From JBBIWA01 sp037439425 (lineage in GTDB: Bacteria; Acidobacteriota; Blastocatellia; RBC074): a stretch of 64,000 nt of DNA. The notes below the pieces were generated by a model. It had not been told where the DNA came from and made no database searches. It worked only from the letters and a program-made list of their open reading frames with translations. The position numbers and the translations under genes are program-made. The stretch spans positions 62,001-126,000 of the forward strand of contig JBBIWA010000008.1 of NCBI GenBank assembly GCA_037439425.1, given 5' to 3'. Of the stretch, positions 43,861-53,535 are shown piece by piece. The stretch's first letter is position 1. Each line of letters starts with the position of its first letter.

Positions 43861-45573
43861 TCACTGCTCCCTCGGCGGCCTTGTTCCGCTGAAATCGAAG
43901 CTTTGCCCCATGGCGTTCATCGTGCCACGGATCGTATTGCCTTCGATTGTGGCGCGCGCTGAGACCGGCATCTGCTGGCCTTGAATGTTGAGCGTGTAAT
44001 CGAAACTCACCTCGTTGCCGCTGAGGCGACCACTGATGGGGAAGTTCCCAAACGGCGTGCCGATTTCGCCACTGATGGCATCTCCCTCTTGCCTCAAATT
44101 TAGTGTCCCTTGCACCGGCCCTTCGGGTGCATTGACCGTGATCGTCCAGGCTCCGGTAGCCATTACTGTGCCAGGCGCGCCTGGCCGCCCGCCCGGACCG
44201 CGCCCGCCAGCAGCTGCTGCCGGTGGCGGTTTCACCTCGTATTGTTTGCCATCAATGAAGACATATTTGACTTGAGTGCGCCGGTCAAAGAGGTCTCCGC
44301 TGGTGATCACAAGATTGGCAATCTTTCCTTTCTCGATGCTGCCCAGTTGCTCGGCCACGCCGAAGATTTGCGCCGGATAGATGGTGAGCGCCTTGATGGC
44401 TTCTTCCTTGGGCAATCCCGCGGCAATAGCCTTGGCCGCATTGGCGATGAAATCTTGAGCTCGCGCCAGATGGCCTGACTGGAAGGCGAAGCGCACGCCA
44501 GCCTTGCTGAGCGCTGCTGCTGCCTTCGGAGCTTCGGCGCGCTCACGCAGCACGCGCAGCGGCTCGGATTCTGGGTCTTCGAGGTTGGTCGGGCGCTGCG
44601 GGTAATTAAGGCTCAGCAGCACCGTGACATTCTTCTCTTTGAGCCAGTCGGCTATCTGATAGCTTTGCAAGCCGCCCGCGATCATGTATTTGAGGTTGAA
44701 TTCTTCAGCCAGCGCCACTGCGCGCTTGATTTCGCGCACACTGTTAGCCCAGAAGACGACGGGCAGTTCGCCGTTGATGACCGGCTGCAATGCGGCGAGA
44801 GATTTATCCACGTTCGGGCGCGGCATGCCGCGCTTCTCGCGATTGTAACGCGCCCACTCTTCGCGGTAATGCTGCGCATCGAGCAGCGACTGGCGCAGAT
44901 AGGCGAAGACACCCAACAGCGAGCCAGGGTAACCACCCCCACGCGAGCCGGTGAAGCTGATGTTGAGTGTGGCTGGGGATTTGAGAATCAGTTTTTCTGG
45001 CTCATCGCTGCCGAGGTTAATGAGCGCGCTCTGGCCTTGGAAGAGTCCATCGCGTGGCGCAGTGAGCGCCGTGGTAATGCCTATGCTGCGCGGCGTGTCG
45101 AAAGTCTCAGCCGTGACCCTGAGTTGATCTGCTGCGCTCAGCTCAGGCGACAAACCTGAGGGAGGCGGAGTGGCGCTTTGAGTAGCAGTTGTCGGAGGCG
45201 TCACTGCCACAGGCGGGCCGGTGCGGCCGGCCGTTGTTGGCGCGGCTGCGGGAGCTTGAATGCCCAGACTGGTATAAGCGTCGAACAGTCCGGGATAGAC
45301 CATCATGCCTTTAGCCTCGATGATGCGCGCATCGGCTGGGATGGGCACATCGGCGCCCACGTCGGTGATCAGCCCATTGCGGATAATCACGACCCCATTG
45401 GGAATGGTTGCGCCAGTGACGGTCACCACCGTCCCGCCGCGAATCGCATAGGCTTCGCCCTCAGGCGGCTTTGAACCCATCTTGGCCGCCACGCGACGAG
45501 CAGTAACCGAAGCCACCAGGCCCGAGATGAGCAGCACCGCGCAGGCAAGCGTAAGGTAGCGTTTGTTCTCCAT
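43861..45573 (-). CDS. Secreted amidohydrolase-like protein with extra beta domain, lacking metal ligands
   Basis: A 570-residue protein with a signal peptide (ENKRYLTLACAVLLISGLVA). The amidohydrolase core spans about 40-475 but the metal motif reads YPGLFDAYTSLGIQ (about 93-106): Tyr-100 and Ser-102 stand where His-x-His is expected. The equivalents of the later ligands are also replaced (VVFWANSVREI; FAFQSG). So it is probably inactive as a hydrolase. About 95 C-terminal residues form an extra beta-rich domain (VQGTLNLRQEGDAISGEIG, FDYTLNIQGQQM) absent from the two neighbours. ATG at 45573 (AAAGGAG upstream) is preferred; the ORF extends to 45687. Upstream of the TA pair on the same strand. 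Confidence 0.85.
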   Translation of the reverse strand: MENKRYLTLACAVLLISGLVASVTARRVAAKMGSKPPEGEAYAIRGGTVVTVTGATIPNGVVIIRNGLITDVGADVPIPADARIIEAKGMMVYPGLFDAYTSLGIQAPAAAPTTAGRTGPPVAVTPPTTATQSATPPPSGLSPELSAADQLRVTAETFDTPRSIGITTALTAPRDGLFQGQSALINLGSDEPEKLILKSPATLNISFTGSRGGGYPGSLLGVFAYLRQSLLDAQHYREEWARYNREKRGMPRPNVDKSLAALQPVINGELPVVFWANSVREIKRAVALAEEFNLKYMIAGGLQSYQIADWLKEKNVTVLLSLNYPQRPTNLEDPESEPLRVLRERAEAPKAAAALSKAGVRFAFQSGHLARAQDFIANAAKAIAAGLPKEEAIKALTIYPAQIFGVAEQLGSIEKGKIANLVITSGDLFDRRTQVKYVFIDGKQYEVKPPPAAAAGGRGPGGRPGAPGTVMATGAWTITVNAPEGPVQGTLNLRQEGDAISGEIGTPFGNFPISGRLSGNEVSFDYTLNIQGQQMPVSARATIEGNTIRGTMNAMGQSFDFSGTRPPREQ

Positions 45574-45795
45574 GATCGAGTAAACTCCTTTTGTCAAATA
45601 ACCAATCAGAATCTGCGTGGAACCCAAGAAGTGATCAGCTTGCTGACTGATATTTGTCATATGATGAAACTGGTTTCGTCCTGTCATGACTTGCGCGGAT
45701 GGTGAGCAGTTACGACTTTTTGCCGCACGCGGTTAATCTAGCCTAATCGCCTCGATTGCGCAACGGGACGACAGGTAGTCTCCAGAGTCAATTCG

Positions 45796-46509
45796 ATGGT
45801 CCATCAAGCTCGCATTCAAATGGTCTTTTTCGACGCTGCCGGAACGCTCTTTAACGTGCGCGGCAGCGTTGGGGAGATTTATGCGCGCCTGGCGCGCAAG
45901 CACGGTCTCGAGGCTAAGCCGGAGATAATCGAGCAGGCTTTTGCGCAGCGGTTTCGCCATCGTCCACCGCTAGCTTTTTCTCCGCAACTGCCGGAAGCGG
46001 AGCGGCAGGCGCGGGAGAAAGAGTGGTGGCGCAAGCTGGTTGGCGAGCTCTTCGCTGAGCTGGGAAAGTTCCCGCGCTTTGATGACTATTTTGCCGAACT
46101 CTATCGGTTCTTCCGTACCGCTGAAGCGTGGTCGCTTTACGAGGATGTCAAACCGGCGCTCGTGAGGCTCACAGAACGAGGCTTGCGGCTGGGTATTATC
46201 TCCAACTTCGATTCGCGGCTTGAAGAGGTAATACGAGCTTTGGGGTTGGAACGCTATTTCACTTCCATTCACATCTCCAGTCGCGAAGGAGCGGCCAAGC
46301 CGAGCCCTCTGATCTTTCGTGCTGCGGTGAGGCGCAACCACCTGGAGGCGCATCAGGCAATGCACGTGGGTGATAGCTTGCGCGAGGACGTAGAAGGAGC
46401 TGCGGCGGCGGGGCTCGTCCCGGTTTGGCTTGACCGCAACAGCAGCTTGACCGGAGAGGCACCAGTAACACGCATTACCCGGCTTGACCAGTTGCTCGAA
46501 TTACTCTAA
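45796..46509 (+). CDS. HAD-superfamily hydrolase
   Basis: A 237-residue haloacid-dehalogenase-like phosphatase of subfamily IA/HDHD3. The nucleophile block reads MVFFDAAGTLF (Asp-14), motif II is LGIISNFDSR (Ser), motif III Lys in EGAAKPSPLIF, and motif IV reads HVGDSLREDVEGAAAAG. The cap domain is inserted between motifs I and II. Substrate unknown (a small phosphorylated metabolite). A lone gene between divergent and convergent neighbours: the promoter must lie in the 100-base gap upstream. Confidence 0.9.
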   Translation: MVHQARIQMVFFDAAGTLFNVRGSVGEIYARLARKHGLEAKPEIIEQAFAQRFRHRPPLAFSPQLPEAERQAREKEWWRKLVGELFAELGKFPRFDDYFAELYRFFRTAEAWSLYEDVKPALVRLTERGLRLGIISNFDSRLEEVIRALGLERYFTSIHISSREGAAKPSPLIFRAAVRRNHLEAHQAMHVGDSLREDVEGAAAAGLVPVWLDRNSSLTGEAPVTRITRLDQLLELL

Positions 46510-46583
46510 ACCAAAGCCGCCGCGAAAACAGCGGAGGTGATGAACCACGAAGATCACGAAGAACTCGAAGCTTGTCGCGAATA

Positions 46584-49500
46584 TCAGGGGACAATTTCAA
46601 CACGCGCGCCTGAGGCGGTAATGGTGTAGTGTCGCTCTGCTTCGAGCACCAGCTCGGTTGCGGTGAGATCGAAATCAATGGCTACCTGACCAGGACTGAG
46701 GGCTATAAATTCGAGATGGAGTAATTGTCCCCCATTCACCTTCGGCTGACTCTCCTTTGAGGTCTGTTGCAGTGTGATCAAAAGATCACCGTCCTGCTCG
46801 TAGTGGTTCAGCTCAGCTCGATTACCGAGCAACCCGCCATCGCGCACCGCTTTGAGCTGGAGCTTCGTCGCATCGAATTTCAATAACAACGTGGCGCCCG
46901 TCAAGGTGGCCTGCCCGGTGACGGTGAGGGTGAGGAGGAAAGACTGGCCGGCCTGCTGAGTGCTGATTGAAGGGGTGAGTTTGAGTGCAATTACTGCGGG
47001 CGAGTGATGCTCAGAGGCCGCAGGCGATGAGGTGGGCTCAGCCCCGGAGGCTGGCTGAGCAGGGCTTGCAACCGGCCGGAGCGCAGGCTCGAGTTTAGAG
47101 CTCAAATGGGGAGCAGTGGTGGTTGACTTTGCCTCTTGATCAGCAGGGAAGTGAGATGGAGCTGAGCTGGCTTGTACCGGCTGATGGGGCGAGGGGGATG
47201 GCTGCTTCGCTTCGCTTTGCTGAAGCAGGACATCTTCAATGCTGGGGGTGAGTCCACCAATCTGATTGCCGCCTAGACGCGCCAGATGATCTTCTTGCTT
47301 GAGCGCAGTTGAGCGGATGATGTGTGGCGTGACGGTGATGATGATGTCGCTGAGGCTGCTGCTCTCTTTGGGCGTGGTGAGGAAGCGACCCAGCAGCGGG
47401 ATCATGCCGAGGACCGGAATGCCCGCGCGCGTCTCGCCTTTATTCTCTTGCTTGATTCCGGCCACGACTGCGGTCTGCCCATCCTGGATGCGGGCGATGG
47501 TGGTGAGCGAACGCTGGGTGAAACTGGGGGTGAGGGTGAGGTCGGCGCCGGAAGCTTCGACGCTGGTGGATTCTAGCTTCATTTTGATCTGCACATATCC
47601 GTCTTTGGTGATCGTCGGGATGACGTCAATGACCAATCCCACGTCTTTGTACTGAATGCTGTCGAACGCGCCGCTGGAAGCGGCTCCCAGAAGGTTGGCT
47701 CCCGTAGTGGCAGCAGTAGCACCTGCTGCTTGAGCGACATAGCCCGGGATGTAGTTGGTCCCGATGCGTACTGGCACGCTGCGCCCCACCTTGGTTTGAT
47801 TCTGTTCGCCGTCGAGCGCGTGAATCTGCGTGCTGGCTAGCAGTTTGGACCTGCCTCTCGATTGCAACAGACTGAGGCTCGACGGCGGCAATCCGATAAT
47901 CGTTCCCACCCCGCCCAACAATGGCGAAGCGGTAGCTCCGGCAAGAGCAGCCAGGCCTGCGCGTCCGATCCCACCCAGGTTGCCGAGCGAAGCTGAGTTG
48001 CCCACGGTGACAGTGACCGGCCGGCCATCGGCATCAAAGCGTGTTTCAGTGACTGGTTGCGCGGTGAGTGCCAACTGATTACCGAGTTCGAGTGCGGTGC
48101 TGTGTGACACTTCGTAGATATTCACATCAATGACTACCTCCGGGCGGTTCTTATCGATGCTGTCGAGCAGCTCTTGAAACATTCTCAGATTGCGTGGTGT
48201 GTCGCGCACCACCAGCGCATTGAGCTGTTTGATCGGGATCACCTGGCGCTGCACGCCAGTGATGGTTTGAAGCAGCTTGCTAGCTTGCTCCAGATCCACA
48301 TTGCCCAGATAAAAGGTCTTCACCAACAGTTGCTCGAAGCGCTGGCGATTGACGGGATTGTCGGCGTAAATCAGGATCGTGCGGCGATCGATCTGCTCAA
48401 ACAGGTGCTTGGTTTGCAGCAAGAGCATATCGAGCGCCCGCGCCAGGGTCACGTCCCGCAGTTTAAACTGGAAGTTGGGGATATTTTTGAATGACTCATC
48501 GAAGAGCACATTGAGATTGAGCTGAGCGGCGAGCTGTTCGATGATCTGTTTCAAGCTCGCGTCTTTGAAATTGACAGCCTGCGCCAGATCACTTGTGTCG
48601 GCCTGTTGCGGCAGCCGGATGTCGGCGCCGGTAGCCACGAAATTGCCGGTGCGCGGGTCATAGTTCGCTCTCTCACCGGCCTCAGGCCGCAGGGCTGAAG
48701 AGGCGCGCTCCATCTTGACTCGTGCCAGCTCGTTGGTCGGGTCATAGCTGAAAGCTTGATGATAAGCCGCATAGGCTCCGGCGTAATCCTGCTTCGCAAC
48801 CAGCGCATCTCCACGTTTGGTCAACATAATCGAGGCTTGCTGCATAGCGCGCAGCAGGTGCAACCGATATTCCGTATTGCCCGGCTCGGCCGCAGCCGCG
48901 AGCGCGAACTCGCGAGCGGCCAGGTCCCAGCTTCCGGCAATCTCATATTTCATCCCTTCTTTGAAATGCCTCTTGCCGGATTTGGCAGCAGTAGCTCTCG
49001 TGTCTACTGGCGGCGCGATCTGGCTTTTGTCTATTGGGAGTGCAGCAGAAACTGGTTTGATTGAGGCATTGGCGGAGGGAGCCGAGAAAGCAGGGTTGTG
49101 CGCAGTGGGTTCCGGGGAAGCAGAAGGGGGAGCTGAGGGGCTCGCTTCTGCTATGGGCTTCGTCGCGACTGGCGGTTGTGGAAGTGGCGAAGTCAGGGCT
49201 TCAAGATCAGGGCTGCTCGCACTGAGATGGGCTGAGGCAGTGGCGGTTTCAGGGCGAGCAGCTATTGCTGTCTTGTCAGTCACGGAAACAGGTGGTAGCG
49301 CTTGTGTCTGAGTCGCCGGCGCGCGTGATGGCGCGGCGCTGCTGGTATGAGGTGGTGCGCTGAAGCGGATGATCAGATTTTCACCCTGCCGCTCAATCCG
49401 GTAGCGCGGCGAGGCCACCATATCAAAGACAATCCTCACTTTGCTCCCCATCTGCCCAATGCGCACTCGCTCAATACCACCTTCGCCGGCACTGATCACC

Positions 49501-49925
49501 ACGTGCTCGTCGGCCCTGGTAATTCGGCCCACGATTTGTTGAGCGCGATGAATATCCACCACTAACCGGTGAGGATTGGGCAGGGTGAAGTGAGTGAAGG
49601 CAGCCTGGCCGTTTACTTCGATAATGGCCACCGGGGAGCTGTTTTCTCTTGTGATGCGAATGGCGCGGACGGTAGTCGTCAACTGCGTTCTATTCTGCCC
49701 TGTTAGAGCTGCTCCACTCACCGGTACTGCGAGGGAGGTGGCGGGCGCGTTGAGCGCAAGCAGCAGGCAAAGCCAACTGCTCAGCGTCCACGCATGCGCC
49801 CGGCTGGCGCGATAAACGGGTAACCGCTCTGGTGCAGGTGAAGAGATAGTTAGGTTTTGCTGCTGGCCATTCAAGGTAGACTTCCTCAGAGGAGATTCAG
49901 GGGCCGATACACGGTTTATCGGCAT
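46584..49925 (-). CDS. pilQ: PilQ-like secretin with C-terminal cohesin domain
   Basis: A 1113-residue outer-membrane secretin. In order: a signal/transmembrane region near 47-68; an AMIN domain (about 90-185; VVDIHRAQQIVGRI, GIERVRIGQMGSKVRIVFDM); an Ala/Pro/Ser-rich linker; TPR-like repeats (about 325-420); an STN domain (FKDASLKQIIEQLAAQLNLNVL, given here in part) and a NolW-type repeat; the secretin pore (about 610-880; VPVRIGTNYIPGYV, the PVLGMIPLLGRFL block); another linker; and a cohesin-type domain (about 985-1113; GQSFLLTLTVTGQATLTGA, LLLKFDATKLQLKAV). AMIN plus secretin points to type IV pili. The cohesin fusion is unusual. ATG at 49925. Confidence 0.9.
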   Translation of the reverse strand: MPINRVSAPESPLRKSTLNGQQQNLTISSPAPERLPVYRASRAHAWTLSSWLCLLLALNAPATSLAVPVSGAALTGQNRTQLTTTVRAIRITRENSSPVAIIEVNGQAAFTHFTLPNPHRLVVDIHRAQQIVGRITRADEHVVISAGEGGIERVRIGQMGSKVRIVFDMVASPRYRIERQGENLIIRFSAPPHTSSAAPSRAPATQTQALPPVSVTDKTAIAARPETATASAHLSASSPDLEALTSPLPQPPVATKPIAEASPSAPPSASPEPTAHNPAFSAPSANASIKPVSAALPIDKSQIAPPVDTRATAAKSGKRHFKEGMKYEIAGSWDLAAREFALAAAAEPGNTEYRLHLLRAMQQASIMLTKRGDALVAKQDYAGAYAAYHQAFSYDPTNELARVKMERASSALRPEAGERANYDPRTGNFVATGADIRLPQQADTSDLAQAVNFKDASLKQIIEQLAAQLNLNVLFDESFKNIPNFQFKLRDVTLARALDMLLLQTKHLFEQIDRRTILIYADNPVNRQRFEQLLVKTFYLGNVDLEQASKLLQTITGVQRQVIPIKQLNALVVRDTPRNLRMFQELLDSIDKNRPEVVIDVNIYEVSHSTALELGNQLALTAQPVTETRFDADGRPVTVTVGNSASLGNLGGIGRAGLAALAGATASPLLGGVGTIIGLPPSSLSLLQSRGRSKLLASTQIHALDGEQNQTKVGRSVPVRIGTNYIPGYVAQAAGATAATTGANLLGAASSGAFDSIQYKDVGLVIDVIPTITKDGYVQIKMKLESTSVEASGADLTLTPSFTQRSLTTIARIQDGQTAVVAGIKQENKGETRAGIPVLGMIPLLGRFLTTPKESSSLSDIIITVTPHIIRSTALKQEDHLARLGGNQIGGLTPSIEDVLLQQSEAKQPSPSPHQPVQASSAPSHFPADQEAKSTTTAPHLSSKLEPALRPVASPAQPASGAEPTSSPAASEHHSPAVIALKLTPSISTQQAGQSFLLTLTVTGQATLTGATLLLKFDATKLQLKAVRDGGLLGNRAELNHYEQDGDLLITLQQTSKESQPKVNGGQLLHLEFIALSPGQVAIDFDLTATELVLEAERHYTITASGARVEIVP

Positions 49926-50562
49926 TCTCGGGATGAGACTTAAGTCATTTTGACATGATGCTTCTGTCTGCGCCCTCGCTACTGTTGCTATTGAATTGGC
50001 CGGTCGCTACCGCTGCCGGTACTGTTCGTTGCAGTCAGGGCCGAGCAGCTGCGGCGATCAAATTGATCCGTGTTTCATTCATTCATTCATTTCAGTCAGA
50101 CATTTCAGTCAGAATGCCGGCCTTTGCAGCTTGGCTTCACCATCGCTTCACGGGATTATCTCAAAGCCCATCATCACTTAACTCCCTTTCGATCTTCTGG
50201 CACATGGCTCGCCTTTAGAGAAACGCTCGCCAGGTGCGAGCACGCTCTTTTAGTTTTGCCAGTCACCGATAAGAGCCTGCTGTGTAGCGAAAGCCGCAGC
50301 GGGCAGGCACTCACCAGCCTAAACCCTGAAGGGGATGGCAGGGTGGAGGGATGAAAGGGTGATTTTATTTCATCTTCTCACCTCTTCACTTTCCTCACCC
50401 CATCACCCCCTGCGCAGGGCGGGGCAGTGGGAGTTCCCGAAGAGACAACGCACCCGGAGAGAGTTTATGGCGTGGCCGATCTTCGAGCTTATCGGGTGAG
50501 AGGATCGGCCATTTTTATTGGCTGCTGTCTTGCTATCTAACAGTGGGGGATAGACCAAAATT
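49926..50562. other. Intergenic leader region
   Basis: About 640 bases between the secretin gene (leftward) and protease 1 (rightward). Frames here lack support. It contains a purine/pyrimidine inverted region around 50345-50412 (GGGATGAAAGGGTGA arms), and at 50473-50519 a hairpin with T-run just ahead of the protease gene, so it probably includes a long 5' leader. No known riboswitch matched by eye. Confidence 0.45.
50473..50519 (+). terminator. Leader terminator before protease 1
   Basis: TGGCCGATC (50473-50481), loop of 21 bases, GATCGGCCA (50503-50511), followed by TTTTTATT. It ends 44 bases before the start of the protease gene, so it could act as an attenuator for that gene or end an upstream small transcript. 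Confidence 0.75.
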
Positions 50563-52503
50563 ATGACTACTACGAAGCGAATGATGATTCAGACTCTAGC
50601 GATGATCCTCGCCGTCCTGATGAGCTTTCAGACGATGCCGGTTGGAGCTGCACCCAGGAAGGGTAGTGGAGGAAAGAACGAAAAGCCAGGGCAGAAAAGA
50701 TGGGGGCGGCATAAAAAGATCGCTGCCGACCTGGATGAAGAGGTCGAAAGGGCCAGGCGACATGGGAGGGACCGAGAATATACCACGGTCATCTTCCGCA
50801 CAGACGATTTCGCTTCTCGCAGCGCCGTGAGAGTGTCACTGGCCAGGGTCGGTGCAAGAAGGGTCCGCTTCTTTGATTCCTTCGCTTTGGTCAGTGCCCA
50901 GCTCCCTCTGGGTCGGGTCAAAGAGCTGGAGATAGAAGATGACATCGTCTACGTGAGCCGGGATCGCGAGCTGCGCTCCTCTGGTCATCTTGAGGTAACC
51001 ACAGCAGCAAATCAGATTCGCAGCTTGATCAATAACACGACGCTCGATGGCCGGGGCATTGGAATCGCCATTATTGATAGCGGCGTTGATGCCAACCACG
51101 CGCTTTTCAAAAGAGAGTCGGGAAGCAGCATTATCTACAGTCAGGACTTCACGGGCGAAAATCTCAATGGTGATACGCATGGGCACGGAACACACGTGAC
51201 TTCGCTGGTGGCCGGATCTACCAGCTTTGCTAACGGAGCCTATGCCGGAGTGGCGCCGGGAGCGAATCTGATCAATTTGCGTGTGCTGAACGATCAAGGC
51301 CAAGGTGTGGCCACCAACATTATCGCGGCGCTGGATTGGTGTATCGCCAATAAGAACACCTACAACATCCGCGTCATCAACATGAGCCTGGGAACGACCG
51401 CCATTGACAGCTATCAGTTTGATCCACTGTGTCTGGCAGCGCGGCGCGCGCACGATGCCGGGATTGTGGTGGTGGCGGCGGCGGGCAATGAGGGCAAGGA
51501 TGCAAGCGGTCGGAAGGTCTACGGAAAGATCCACTCGCCGGGTATTGACCCTTCGGTGATCACAGTGGGAGCCACCAACACCTTCGGGACAGACGCGCGC
51601 TCGGATGACAAAGTCGCTTCCTTCAGCTCGCGTGGTCCGACCCGCGGGAGCTATACCGATGAGAACGGAGTCCGCCGTTACGACAATCTGATCAAGCCCG
51701 ATCTGGTGGCTCCAGGCAATCGGTTGATTGGCGCTCAGTCAGCCAACCCCAAAAATCCCCTCCTGCCCAATACGCTCGTGCAGGGTCGTTCATCACTCGA
51801 TACTGCGACCACACAGGATAAAACGAAGAAGACCATGTACATGAGCGGGACTTCGATGGCGGCGCCCGTGGTAGCCGGAGCGGCCGCCCTTTTGCTGCAA
51901 GCCAATCCCACCTTAACACCCAACCTGGTCAAAGCGATCTTGATGTACACGGCTCAGCCGATTCAGGGCTTTAGTACCCTCGAACAAGGAGCTGGCCAGC
52001 TTAACATAGAAGGTGCTCTTCGCCTGGCCAGACTCATCCAGCCTAATGCCCACCTGCTGGCGAATGGTGCGCCGATGCTCACCGGGTCGCTGCCTGCGCC
52101 TCAGGCCAGCGCGATTGCGGGTGAAACCTGCTACTGGAGTCAGGCCGTAATCACCAATCACTGGTTCCTCTACGGGAGCAATTTGATGGCCTTCTACCAG
52201 GGATTTTATGGTCCGGGTCAGGTGCTGGCTGACGCGACGGCAGTGGTGAATGGGGCCTTCTGGATGGACTCCTCTCTGGTCTCTGGCGGAGTGTTGAATA
52301 GTCAAGGAGTGGTGCTCGCTGACGGTGTGGTGCTGGCCGATGGAGTGGTCATCTCGGATGGCATCGTCCTCAGTGATGGTGTGGTCTTGAGCGATGGTGT
52401 GATCTTGGGCGATGGTGTGATCTTAAGCGATGGGGTCATTCTCGGTGACAGCATTCTTGAGGGTGATTTAACTTCCGCTATGCAACCTGTGCCTATCAGC
52501 TAG
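50563..52503 (+). CDS. Subtilisin-like serine protease 1 with hexapeptide-repeat tail
   Basis: A 646-residue S8 protease. A signal peptide (to about residue 30, MPVGAAP) precedes a prodomain-like region (60-150; RVSLARVGARRVRFFDSFALV). The catalytic triad is clear: Asp in IAIIDSGVDANH (about 170), His in HGHGTHVTSLVAG (about 208), Ser in SGTSMAAPVVAGAAA (about 430). After the catalytic domain comes a short domain shared with protease 2 (GETCYWSQ...), then eight tandem 6-residue units (GVVLAD, GVVISD, GVILSD type) at 52306-52449. It is secreted or surface-bound. A paralogue lies 3.3 kb downstream. Weak RBS (GGGGGATAGACC). Confidence 0.92.
   Translation: MTTTKRMMIQTLAMILAVLMSFQTMPVGAAPRKGSGGKNEKPGQKRWGRHKKIAADLDEEVERARRHGRDREYTTVIFRTDDFASRSAVRVSLARVGARRVRFFDSFALVSAQLPLGRVKELEIEDDIVYVSRDRELRSSGHLEVTTAANQIRSLINNTTLDGRGIGIAIIDSGVDANHALFKRESGSSIIYSQDFTGENLNGDTHGHGTHVTSLVAGSTSFANGAYAGVAPGANLINLRVLNDQGQGVATNIIAALDWCIANKNTYNIRVINMSLGTTAIDSYQFDPLCLAARRAHDAGIVVVAAAGNEGKDASGRKVYGKIHSPGIDPSVITVGATNTFGTDARSDDKVASFSSRGPTRGSYTDENGVRRYDNLIKPDLVAPGNRLIGAQSANPKNPLLPNTLVQGRSSLDTATTQDKTKKTMYMSGTSMAAPVVAGAAALLLQANPTLTPNLVKAILMYTAQPIQGFSTLEQGAGQLNIEGALRLARLIQPNAHLLANGAPMLTGSLPAPQASAIAGETCYWSQAVITNHWFLYGSNLMAFYQGFYGPGQVLADATAVVNGAFWMDSSLVSGGVLNSQGVVLADGVVLADGVVISDGIVLSDGVVLSDGVILGDGVILSDGVILGDSILEGDLTSAMQPVPIS
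52306..52449 (+). repeat. 18-bp tandem repeat coding for hexapeptides (protease 1)
   Basis: Eight in-frame 18-bp units coding for G-[VI]-[VI]-[LI]-[AGS]-D. Codons differ from unit to unit (GGA, GGT, GGC, GGG for Gly), which suggests the peptide rather than the DNA is conserved. Confidence 0.95.
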
Positions 52504-52553
52504 CCTGATAGTTAGTAACCCACCAGGAGTATCAATATCTATCAGGAAGCATT

Positions 52554-53438
52554 ATGAGCACTATCCTAGCTGAAGTCTATATACCGCAGGCCGAGCCCAT
52601 AAAGCGGTGTGAAGTGCGCGAGCTAGCAGAAACGGACCGCACTCGGGTGCTGGATTTCCTGGCTCAGGATCCGCTGCGTAGCATTCACCTGCGCGGGATG
52701 ATTGAAGATCACAGCATCTGCCATCCAGCTCATCGGGGCCGCTTCTTCGGTTACTTCGAGGACGGGCATCTGACGGCGGTCGCTCTGCTCGGTCACGCGA
52801 TTATGATCTACGGTGATGGGGTTGCGCTTCATTACTTTGCTGAGAAAGCGGCAGAACTACGGGTTAAAGGCCACGTCATCTTTGGGCCGCGTGCGCAGGT
52901 TGAGGCTTTCGCCGAGCATCTCTCCCGCTGCGGGCGCGAGACCAAATTGGTGCGTGAGTTGCACTGGATGGTCTGTCACCAAGCAGCAGCCTTGCTGAAT
53001 CAATTACAACTGCGCCGGGCTAATCTCGATGAACTCGACATGGTGGTTGAGGCGCAGGCTGGGATGCTTCTGGAAGCCACCGGTTCCGACCCGCGCGTGA
53101 CTGATCCAGAGGGGTTCCGTCGCCGCGTTGCTGAGCGCATCGAGCGCGGCCGCGTCTGGGTGAAGATGCAAGATGGCAAAGTGGTCTTCAAGGCTGACTT
53201 GCAAAGCGTCACGGAAGAGGTCGTGTACCTGGAAGGCATCTGGACGCATCAGGACTACCGCCATCGCGGGATCGCCAAAAGCTGCGTGACGGAATTGACG
53301 CATCGGCTGCTGCGCCAGCATATGGCTCTCTGTCTGGTGGTCGAGCCGGACGAGGAGGCAGCGCTGAAGATCTATCAGCACGTGGGCTTTAAAGTTGCCG
53401 CGGAGTATCGGGCCCACTATCTCAAACCGCTCCCATAG
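52554..53438 (+). CDS. GNAT-family acetyltransferase with N-terminal DUF4081-like domain
   Basis: A 294-residue protein. The C-terminal third (about 170-285) is a GNAT domain with the acetyl-CoA-binding block IWTHQDYRHRGIAKSCV (Q/R-x2-G-x-A motif) and LCLVVEPDEEAALKIYQHVGF. The N-terminal half (about 18-150) looks like the DUF4081-type domain found in some GNATs, with RVLDFLAQDPLRSIHLRGMI near the start. Substrate unknown. ATG at 52554, with AGGA close upstream. It lies between the two proteases but in no obvious operon with them; the next gene overlaps its end region by frame only. Confidence 0.85.
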   Translation: MSTILAEVYIPQAEPIKRCEVRELAETDRTRVLDFLAQDPLRSIHLRGMIEDHSICHPAHRGRFFGYFEDGHLTAVALLGHAIMIYGDGVALHYFAEKAAELRVKGHVIFGPRAQVEAFAEHLSRCGRETKLVRELHWMVCHQAAALLNQLQLRRANLDELDMVVEAQAGMLLEATGSDPRVTDPEGFRRRVAERIERGRVWVKMQDGKVVFKADLQSVTEEVVYLEGIWTHQDYRHRGIAKSCVTELTHRLLRQHMALCLVVEPDEEAALKIYQHVGFKVAAEYRAHYLKPLP

Positions 53439-53535
53439 CTGTGGAGAGGGTGGGAGATGGCGCCGCAGGGGGAGACGTTTGAGAACCGGAGATCGGGAGA
53501 CAAACTTCTTCTTCCGCGCTTTTGAGGTGAAGGGG

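Noticed and set aside
50440..50520. c-di-GMP (GEMM) riboswitch from the ACGCAC string
   Set aside because: The downstream GEMM core (GGGCAAACC, ACGCAAAGCC) is absent.
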